In this document: positions 57,286 through 64,000 of the stretch, piece by piece | How positions within the stretch are numbered: the first letter of the stretch is position 1 | How the letters are laid out: each line of letters starts with the position of its first letter | Source: Pseudomonas sp. RSB 5.4 | Lineage (GTDB): Bacteria; Pseudomonadota; Gammaproteobacteria; Pseudomonadales; Pseudomonadaceae | Assembly (NCBI RefSeq): GCF_037126175.1 | Contig: NZ_CP146986.1 | Span: 5,022,501-5,086,500 of the forward strand | DNA length: 64,000 nucleotides | Reading direction: 5' to 3' | Made by a program: the position numbers and the translations under genes | The notes under the pieces: generated by a model | What the model saw: only the letters and a program-made list of their open reading frames with translations | Databases searched by the model: none | What the model was told of the DNA's origin: nothing

Positions 57286-60200
57286 TTAGTCGAGTTTGGC
57301 CGGCGGCGGCTCTTGCAGCGGCTTTTGCTCGCCGCTGATCGGCACGATGGTTTTGCTGTCGTCCTCGACCGGCACCAACTTGTATTCCTGGCCGTGAAGG
57401 TTCTTCAGGTACACCTCCATCTGGCGGAACGAGATGTTGATGTGCTGCTTCTTGAACTCGCGGTTAATGAAGCGGTTCACTTCGTCGATCACCGGGTTGC
57501 GGTCACCGAGGTCGCGCACGTGCATGCGCAATTCGTGGTCGAGGGTGCTTTCGCCGAAGTTGAGGAAGTACACGTGCGGCTCGGGTTCCTTGAGGACGCG
57601 CGGGTTTTCCCGGGCGGCCTTGAGCAGCAGTTCCTTGACCAGATCCAGATCGGAGCCGTAGTCCACGCCGAGTTTCAGGGTGACGCGGGTGATGGTGTCG
57701 GTCAGCGACCAGTTGATCAGTTGCCCTGTGATGAACGTCTTGTTCGGGACAATGATGTCCTTGCGGTCGAAGTCGGTGATGGTCGTGGCGCGGATGCGGA
57801 TCTTGCTCACCGTGCCGGACAGGTTGCCGATGGTGATGGTGTCGCCGATCCGCACCGGGCGTTCGAACAGGATCATGATGCCGGAGATGAAGTTCGCGAA
57901 GATCTCCTGCATACCGAAACCGAGGCCGACTGACAGCGCCGCCACCAGCCACTGCAACTTGTCCCAACTGACGCCGAGAGTCGACAGCGTGGAGACAAAA
58001 CCGACGCCGGCGATCACGTAAGACAGCAGCGTCGTGGTCGCATAGGCGCTGCCCTGCGCCAGATTGAGTTTCGACAGCACTAATACTTCGAGCAGACCCG
58101 GCAAGTTGCGCGCCAGCGCGAAGGTGATGCCGATGATGATCAGCGCACCGAGCATGTCGCCGATGCTGATCGGCACCATGCTCATGTTCGCCCCGGTGCC
58201 GCTGGTGTATTCGTAGAGGGTGATGTTGTCGAGGTACGAGAACACCGAGATCAGGTCGGCCCAGACCCAGTACAGCGCGGCGATGAAGCCACCGAGCAGC
58301 GCCAGACGGATCAGACGCAGCGACTGTTCGTTGACCTTTTCGATGTCCAGGGTCGGCTCTTCGATCACCGCTTCGCCGTCGCCGGCCTCTTTCGCGGCCT
58401 GGCGTTTGGCCAGGGCGCGCTGGTAAGCCAGACGGCGTGCGGCAACCGCCAGACCACGGACGAAGGTGGCTTCGATCACCAGCCAGAACATCAGCAGGTA
58501 CAGGGTGTTGATCAACCGGTCGCTGAGTTTCAGCGCGGTGTAGTAGTAGCCGAAGCATACCGCGACGAACAGGGCGATCGGCAGCAGGGTGAACATGATG
58601 CCGACGGCCTTGCGGAACAGCGAAGCGTTTTCATGGGCCGGACTGCTGATCAACAGGCGGCTGAGCAGCCATGCCATCAGCGCATAGCAGGTCAGCACCA
58701 CCGGCATGCCCAGTACATCGTCTGCCAGCGCCGCCGGTTGCAGCTCGGCGACAGCCACGACCGCCACCAGTGCCATGACCACCAGGCCCAGGCGACGTAC
58801 CCAGCCTTGAAGGAATTCGACCTGTGGTTTTTCCCAGCGAAAGTGCAACTCGGCCACGCCGCCCGGCGCGAGAATCCGGTAGGCGGTGTAGAACACCAGC
58901 CACGCCTGGCCCATTTGCAGCAGCGCCGCGCCCATGTTGGCGTTTTGCCCGCGGGCGTCGATTTGCAGGGCCAGACCGCACAGGCCCAGACCCAGGGCTA
59001 CCGGCATCGCCAGCAGAATGTTGATCAGGATCGCCTGCGGCGTGTGCCACTGGCTGTCGCGCTTGAAGTGACCGATGTCCTGGTGAACCTTGTTCAGCCG
59101 CGCATACAGATGTTTGCGCCGCCACAGCAGCGCGCCAATCAAAAGGGCCAGCGGCAGGAACAGCAGTGGACGCTGGGTCAGGCCGTCGGTCAGTTCGCTC
59201 AGGCTCGACGCCAGCGGCAGGGTGTCGACCTGACGCTTGAGCCGCTCCGGAACGCCGCGTATCCATTCAGCGTCCAGCGGTTTGTTGCTGGGAATCCAGA
59301 ACATCTGCTCATCAAGGGTCGCGCGCAGGCTTTGCGCGGTGCTCAGCAGTTGTTTCTGATTGAGCTGCAGGGTGATCGATTCGTTGAGTACCGCGCTCAG
59401 TTCGCGGTTCAGGCGTTCCAGCAGATCGGCGCGGGTATTGGCCAGATCCAGCAGGCTCCTGCGCAACTGCGGGGTGACTTGCTCCGGCGGCTGGGTGGAG
59501 AGCAGATTGTCGACGTAGGTCGCCGGGTTGCTCAGCAGTTCGCGCTGCTGGCTGACTTCGAACTGATACAGGCGAATGTCGGCGATCTGGTCCGCCAGAT
59601 CGCGGTCGACCTTGAGTCGTGGCAACGCCTGTTTCTGCTTGTAGAGAATCTTCGACAGCAACAGGCTGCCCTTGAGCACGTTGATCTGCTCGTCGAGGGC
59701 CGAGTCGCTCTGGGTCAGGCTGTCGAGTTGCTGTTTGGTTTGCAGGTTCTGCTGGGTGACTTCGTTGAGGCGGTCAGTGCTTTTGAGCAAGTAGTCGGAA
59801 AGCTTGAGGTTGGCCGCGCTTTCGCTGGCGAGCAGGCTGCTGCCGCCGGCCTTCTGCGCCTCGATCGATTGCTGGGTCACGGTTTCCTGCGACTGCGCCA
59901 GACGTTTCTGGTTGATCAGGGTCTGCAGTTCCTGGATCTCGCGGTCGAGACGGTCGGATTTCTCCGAGAGCAGATCGTGCTGGCTGTTGCCCAGATCCTG
60001 CAACTGGCTGTTGCCCGCCAGTTCCTGACGGCGCAGCGGGATCAGCGCGTTCAGCGCGGCCAGTTCGGCGTTCAACTGGTCGCGTTGTTCGGCGCTGACG
60101 GTCTTGCCGCTGTCCTTGCCGGACTTGAGGATGGTGTTGATCTGCTGGATGCGCGTCTGGCTGGCGGAGATTTCCGCCTGGGCGCGCTCGGGACGAGTCT

Positions 60201-60639
60201 GGGCGGTGATGATCAGGCTGTTGGCATCGGCCAGCGCTTTTTGCAGATCGCTTTGCTGGGTCGAGCGATCCGTGAGGATCTGCTCCAGCTGCGGGATCGA
60301 CTCCCTGGGGAAACGCTGCGCCATCGGCACCACCGCCGTGGCCTTGAGGCGTGCCAGTTCGCGGGTGTTCTCGATGGTCTGCCGAGGGGCGGAGGCCAGT
60401 TGTTGCTTGAGGTCGATCAGCTTCTGGTCGTAGTCACGCCGGTTGTTGAGCTGATTGAGGGTATTTTGCAGGACCGTCTGCAGGCTCTTTTTATCGGCAT
60501 CCGGCAGTTTGCTGTCGGCCAGTTTGTCCAGGCTGGCCTGCACGGCTTCGCTGGACGGTGGTTCGGCGGCATACAGCGGGCCGACGGAAAGACTCAGGCC
60601 CAGCAGGGCCGCGAAAAAGAAAGAGCGCAGGGTAGGCAT
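57286..60639 (-). CDS. mscK: Large mechanosensitive channel, MscK (KefA) type
   Basis: This 1117-residue inner-membrane channel is close to E. coli MscK (1120). The signal peptide is MPTLRSFFFAALLGLSLS...YAAEP. A long periplasmic coiled-coil region (about 25-480, rich in Gln/Leu heptads) is followed by about 10-11 helices (about 490-930). The MscS core is GVSWDKLQWLVAALSVGLGFGMQEIFANFISGIMILFERPVRIGDTI with pore-helix Gly/Ala packing, and a cytoplasmic beta and alpha/beta cage ends PPPAKLD. It releases solutes on hypo-osmotic shock. It follows the antiporter gene by 34 bases and precedes selO. Confidence 0.93.
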   Translation of the reverse strand: MPTLRSFFFAALLGLSLSVGPLYAAEPPSSEAVQASLDKLADSKLPDADKKSLQTVLQNTLNQLNNRRDYDQKLIDLKQQLASAPRQTIENTRELARLKATAVVPMAQRFPRESIPQLEQILTDRSTQQSDLQKALADANSLIITAQTRPERAQAEISASQTRIQQINTILKSGKDSGKTVSAEQRDQLNAELAALNALIPLRRQELAGNSQLQDLGNSQHDLLSEKSDRLDREIQELQTLINQKRLAQSQETVTQQSIEAQKAGGSSLLASESAANLKLSDYLLKSTDRLNEVTQQNLQTKQQLDSLTQSDSALDEQINVLKGSLLLSKILYKQKQALPRLKVDRDLADQIADIRLYQFEVSQQRELLSNPATYVDNLLSTQPPEQVTPQLRRSLLDLANTRADLLERLNRELSAVLNESITLQLNQKQLLSTAQSLRATLDEQMFWIPSNKPLDAEWIRGVPERLKRQVDTLPLASSLSELTDGLTQRPLLFLPLALLIGALLWRRKHLYARLNKVHQDIGHFKRDSQWHTPQAILINILLAMPVALGLGLCGLALQIDARGQNANMGAALLQMGQAWLVFYTAYRILAPGGVAELHFRWEKPQVEFLQGWVRRLGLVVMALVAVVAVAELQPAALADDVLGMPVVLTCYALMAWLLSRLLISSPAHENASLFRKAVGIMFTLLPIALFVAVCFGYYYTALKLSDRLINTLYLLMFWLVIEATFVRGLAVAARRLAYQRALAKRQAAKEAGDGEAVIEEPTLDIEKVNEQSLRLIRLALLGGFIAALYWVWADLISVFSYLDNITLYEYTSGTGANMSMVPISIGDMLGALIIIGITFALARNLPGLLEVLVLSKLNLAQGSAYATTTLLSYVIAGVGFVSTLSTLGVSWDKLQWLVAALSVGLGFGMQEIFANFISGIMILFERPVRIGDTITIGNLSGTVSKIRIRATTITDFDRKDIIVPNKTFITGQLINWSLTDTITRVTLKLGVDYGSDLDLVKELLLKAARENPRVLKEPEPHVYFLNFGESTLDHELRMHVRDLGDRNPVIDEVNRFINREFKKQHINISFRQMEVYLKNLHGQEYKLVPVEDDSKTIVPISGEQKPLQEPPPAKLD

Positions 60640-60673
60640 AGAGACCGGTCAAGCAAGTGAGAGTGGACGCAGT

Positions 60674-62416
60674 TTAGAGGAAGAGACCGGGACCCGGGCG
60701 ACTTCCTTCGGGGAATCTGACGCCCACTTTGCCGATCTTGTTCCCGTCCATGACCGCAACCGTCCAGTGGGTGTTGTTCCACTCCACCTGGTCGCCAACG
60801 ATCGGTGCACCACCGACCTTCTGGGCAATGAAAGCACCCAGGGTCATGTCCGGATCGATGCCCTCGGCCGGCAACCCGTAAAGCGCTGCAACCGCTTTAA
60901 GCTGGGCGTCTCCTTCGAGTACGAAGTCACCGAAGAAGCGCAGATCCAGACCACGTTGCGGTGCCTGGCTGAACAGTTTGCCGAGGGCCGGAAGGTTGTG
61001 TTCATGGCCGATCACACACAGCAAATCATCGACTTCCAGCACCGTACTACCCGACGGATGGAGCAGTTGCTGGCCACGAAACAGGGCCGCGATGCGGGTA
61101 CCTTCGGGCATTTTCAGCTCGCGCAGGGGTGAACCGATGCACCATTTTTCGGCGCCGAGCTTGTAAACGAACAGCTCCCACTCGCTGGTGATGTGCACTT
61201 CCAGCGCTGAACGGGAGATCGGTGCAGGCTCCGGCGGTACCGTCACCTTGAGCAGTTTGGCCACCCATGGCAGGCTCGTGCCCTGCACCAGCAGCGACAC
61301 CAAAACGATGAAGAACGCGAGGTTGAAGTACAGCTGCGCATTCGGCAGCCCAGCCATCAACGGGAACACCGCGAGAATGATCGGGACCGCGCCGCGCAGA
61401 CCGACCCAGGAAATAAACGCTTTCTCGCGGCCATGGAACGCCTTGAACGGCAGCAGGCCGACCAGCACCGACAGCGGGCGGGCGAACAGAATCATCCACA
61501 GCGCCAGCCCCAGCGCGGGCAGGGCGATCGGCAGCAGGTCATGCGGGGTGACCAGCAGGCCCAGCACGAGGAACATGCCGATCTGCGCCAGCCATGCCAT
61601 GCCGTCGAGCATGTGCAGGATGCCGTGACGGCTGCGCACCGGGCGGTTGCCGATCACCAGACCGCACAGGTACACCGCGAGGAAGCCGCTGCCGTGCAGG
61701 GCGTTGGTCAGGGCGAACACCACCAGACCACCGGCGATCACCAGAATCGGGTACAGGCCGGTGGCGAGGTTGATCCGGTTGACCAGTTGCAGCATCAGCC
61801 AGCCACCACCCAGACCGATCACGCCACCGATGCCGAACTCGCGCACCAGATGCCCGAGCAGGCTCCAGTGCAGGCCGGTCTGGCCGCTGGCGAGCATGTC
61901 GATCAGGGTCACGGTGAGGAACACCGCCATCGGGTCGTTGCTGCCGGATTCGATTTCCAGGCTGGCGGTCACCCGTTCGTTGAGGCCCTTGCCGCCGAGC
62001 AGCGAGAACACCGCGGCGGCGTCCGTGGAGCCGACGATGGCGCCGATCAGCAGGCCCTGAATCAGGTTCAGGTCGAACAGCCACGCGGCGGCCATGCCGG
62101 TCAACCCGGTGGTGATCAACACCCCGACCGTCGCCAGCGACAGCGCCGGCCACAAGGCCACACGGAAACTCGAAACCCGGGTGCGCAAGCCACCGTCGAG
62201 GAGGATCACCGCGAGCGCGAGGTTGCCGACCAGATAAGCCGTCGGGTAGTTATCGAAAATGATCCCGCCGCCATCGACCCCGGCGGTCATGCCGACCGCG
62301 AGGATGATCACCAGAATGGGGATGCCGAGACGGGAGGAAAGTGAGCTGACAAGAATGCTTGCACCTACCAGCAACGCGCCGATCAAGAACAGGCTGTTGA
62401 TGGTCGTCGCATTCAA
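60674..62416 (-). CDS. cvrA: Potassium/sodium-proton antiporter, CvrA/NhaP2 type (CPA1)
   Basis: This 580-residue protein has 12-13 helices (about 1-395) with the ion-site motifs [17 protein letters not shown] and [14 protein letters not shown], and [17 protein letters not shown] cytoplasmic TrkA-C domain (about 405-490, [20 protein letters not shown]) and a CorC/HlyC-type domain (about 500-575, [24 protein letters not shown]) follow. These two regulatory domains define the K+/H+ antiporter group that controls cell volume and cytoplasmic potassium. The link with mscK 34 bases downstream suggests a common osmotic role. Confidence 0.93.
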   Translation of the reverse strand: MNATTINSLFLIGALLVGASILVSSLSSRLGIPILVIILAVGMTAGVDGGGIIFDNYPTAYLVGNLALAVILLDGGLRTRVSSFRVALWPALSLATVGVLITTGLTGMAAAWLFDLNLIQGLLIGAIVGSTDAAAVFSLLGGKGLNERVTASLEIESGSNDPMAVFLTVTLIDMLASGQTGLHWSLLGHLVREFGIGGVIGLGGGWLMLQLVNRINLATGLYPILVIAGGLVVFALTNALHGSGFLAVYLCGLVIGNRPVRSRHGILHMLDGMAWLAQIGMFLVLGLLVTPHDLLPIALPALGLALWMILFARPLSVLVGLLPFKAFHGREKAFISWVGLRGAVPIILAVFPLMAGLPNAQLYFNLAFFIVLVSLLVQGTSLPWVAKLLKVTVPPEPAPISRSALEVHITSEWELFVYKLGAEKWCIGSPLRELKMPEGTRIAALFRGQQLLHPSGSTVLEVDDLLCVIGHEHNLPALGKLFSQAPQRGLDLRFFGDFVLEGDAQLKAVAALYGLPAEGIDPDMTLGAFIAQKVGGAPIVGDQVEWNNTHWTVAVMDGNKIGKVGVRFPEGSRPGPGLFL

Positions 62417-62555
62417 AGGCAGTACTCCAGAAGCGTAAAGACGGGCACAAACTGACCATGCAGTCTGCGTGCCAGCGATTCTAACCTGTTGAAATGTGAT
62501 GCTGTCAAAAAGCTTTTTACGCTGGCATCACATTGAATGTGCACCGAATGAAAAC

Positions 62556-62686
62556 TGTGGCGAGGGGATTTATCCCCGATCGGCTGCGAAGCAGTCGTAA
62601 ACCGGTTGATGGGGCAAACCTGATCCACCTTGTTAGCCGGGTTTGGGGCGGCTTCGCCACCCATCGGGGATGAATCCCCTCGCCAC
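62556..62686. repeat. Palindromic dispersed repeat, family C (MCP-cvrA gap)
   Basis: Arms GTGGCGAGGGGATTTATCCC and its inverse flank about 85 bases, a partner of the copy at 4954-5085. The gap of about 300 bases between cvrA and the chemoreceptor gene holds this repeat and nothing else that I can identify. Confidence 0.87.
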
Positions 62687-62717
62687 AAAGGAGTTTCTCC
62701 AGCCACTGCATGGGGGA

Positions 62718-64000
62718 TTAAAGGCTGAAGCGCCCAACCATATTGTTCAGATCCAGCGCCAGGCGCGACAGCTCGTTGCTCGCCGCACTGGTCTGATTCG
62801 CGCCGGTGGCCGATTGCACCGAGAGGTCGCGGATGTTCACCAGGTTGCGATCGACTTCGCGGGCCACTTGCGCCTGCTCTTCGGCGGCGCTGGCGATCAC
62901 CAGGTTGCGCTCGTTGATTTCGACGATCGCGGTGTTGATGGTGTCCAGCGACATCCCGGCACCACGGGCAATGTTCAGCGTCGATTCAGCGCGCTCGGTG
63001 CTGTTGCGCATCGAATCCACGGCGTGTTCGGTGCCACTCTGGATGCTGCCGATCATGCGTTCGATTTCGCTGGTCGACTGCTGGGTGCGATGTGCCAGGG
63101 CACGAACCTCGTCCGCCACCACGGCAAAACCACGCCCGGCTTCACCGGCACGCGCCGCTTCAATCGCCGCGTTCAGGGCCAGCAGGTTGGTCTGATCCGC
63201 CAGACCACGAATCACATCCAGCACCTTGCCGATGTCGCGGGATTCATTCGCCAGATCGCCGATCAGGGTCGCGGTGCTCTGCACATCGGCGCTCATGCGT
63301 TCGATGGCGCTGACGGTTTCCTGTACCAGGTCACGGCCATCGCCGGCCGAGGTGGTGGCGTTCTTCGAGGCTTCCGAAGTGCTCACCGCATTGCGCGCGA
63401 CTTCTTCCACGGCGCTGGTCATCTCGTTGACGGCGGTGGCGGCCTGCTCGATTTCGTTGTTCTGCTGCGTCAGGCCACGGGCGCTTTCGTCGGTGACACT
63501 GTTCAGTTCTTCAGCGGCGGAAGCCAGTTGCGTGGCCGAGCCGGAGATGCGCTGCAAGGTGTCGCGCAACTTCGATTGCATCTTGGCCATGGCGGCCAAC
63601 AGACGTCCGGCTTCGTCGGTGCCGTCGACGTGGATCGGCTGGGTCAGGTTGCCTTCGGCGATGGTTTCCGCCGCGTCCAGCGCTTTGGAGATCGGCTTGG
63701 TGATGCTGATGGTCAGCAGCCAGGCGAACAGGAAAGTCAGACCGGTGGCGATGACCAACAGGGTGACCACCAGATTGAACGCCGAGGAATACTGGTCGAC
63801 CGCCTCTTGATTGGTCTGGCTGATCTGCTCGCCGTTGATCTGCATCAGGCGGTTGAGCACGGTGTTCATCGCTTCGGAGTTGTTCAGCAACTCGGTGTTG
63901 AGCAGGTTGCGCAACTCGTCCACCTGATTGTTGCGCGACAGCGTTTTCATCCGGTCTTCGATCTGGCGGTACTGGCCCAGCAACTGCACATATTGATCGT
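62718..64000 (-). CDS. Methyl-accepting chemotaxis protein, C-terminal part (cut by window edge)
   Basis: About 427 residues are visible; the frame stays open to the edge, so the N-terminus is missing. A periplasmic helical segment ([20 protein letters not shown], as in 4-helix-bundle ligand domains) is followed by a membrane helix ([21 protein letters not shown]), a HAMP domain ([18 protein letters not shown]) and the signalling helices. The hairpin tip is [35 protein letters not shown] with [11 protein letters not shown], exact for class-defining MCPs. The protein ends MVGRFSL, without a CheR-docking pentapeptide. The ligand is unknown. Confidence 0.93.
   Translation of the reverse strand, partial: DQYVQLLGQYRQIEDRMKTLSRNNQVDELRNLLNTELLNNSEAMNTVLNRLMQINGEQISQTNQEAVDQYSSAFNLVVTLLVIATGLTFLFAWLLTISITKPISKALDAAETIAEGNLTQPIHVDGTDEAGRLLAAMAKMQSKLRDTLQRISGSATQLASAAEELNSVTDESARGLTQQNNEIEQAATAVNEMTSAVEEVARNAVSTSEASKNATTSAGDGRDLVQETVSAIERMSADVQSTATLIGDLANESRDIGKVLDVIRGLADQTNLLALNAAIEAARAGEAGRGFAVVADEVRALAHRTQQSTSEIERMIGSIQSGTEHAVDSMRNSTERAESTLNIARGAGMSLDTINTAIVEINERNLVIASAAEEQAQVAREVDRNLVNIRDLSVQSATGANQTSAASNELSRLALDLNNMVGRFSL

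Noticed and set aside
58633-60660. Plus-strand frame of 675 codons opposite mscK (also similar frames opposite phaC1, hslU, argS, priA and mrcA)
   Set aside because: Each is the third-position GC shadow of a well-supported minus-strand gene. None has a ribosome site or recognisable domain.

Overview
The window comes from a GC-rich gammaproteobacterial chromosome and fits the Pseudomonas fluorescens group. The evidence is the class II PHA locus next to hslVU, the ponA/pilMNOPQ/aroKB/gltBD order, the dispersed repeats built on GAGCGGGCTTGCTCGC, and close resemblance of the housekeeping proteins to Pseudomonas family members I know. No rRNA, tRNA, CRISPR array, insertion sequence or prophage was seen.

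Positions 1-35,100 are mostly core genome. phaZ (cut by the left edge) and phaC1 make and degrade medium-chain polyhydroxyalkanoate. They are followed by a DUF971 protein, the HslUV protease, a SPOR protein, argS and priA, all on the minus strand. The plus strand then carries rpmE, a secreted thermonuclease and the malic enzyme. The class A penicillin-binding protein gene mrcA (minus) diverges from pilMNOPQ-aroK-aroB-SPOR/AAA protein (plus). gltBD (glutamate synthase) and hemE follow, then a divergent MFS transporter/LysR pair and two tandem small secreted paralogues.

Positions 35,124-53,360 (minus strand, transcribed right to left) form one compact aryl polyene pigment cluster of 19 tightly packed genes. 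It has two ACPs, a chain-length-factor-like partial ketosynthase, two complete ketosynthases, a ketoreductase, two hot-dog dehydratase domains (one fused to an adenylation domain), acyltransferases, a glycosyltransferase, a thioesterase, a LolA-like carrier and an MMPL/RND exporter. Its last four genes are in the order KS-DH-KR-KS, matching apeO-P-Q-R. Unusual parts are an ammonia-lyase with a non-standard Phe-His selectivity pair, a flavoenzyme carrying both signature motifs of flavin-dependent halogenases, a methyltransferase and a CPA2-type antiporter. Together these suggest a decorated, possibly halogenated, xanthomonadin-like aryl polyene. Two palindromic repeats lie inside the operon, one of them in frame within a lipoprotein gene.

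Positions 53,700-64,000 hold an orphan ParA ATPase, thioredoxin 2, an AT-richer HigA-like regulator with an unexplained N-terminal region, SelO, a large MscK-type mechanosensitive channel, a CvrA/NhaP2-type antiporter and the 3' part of a chemotaxis receptor gene cut by the right edge.

Thirteen dispersed palindromic repeats of three families sit almost entirely between genes. Several automatic start choices read into them and have been corrected here.
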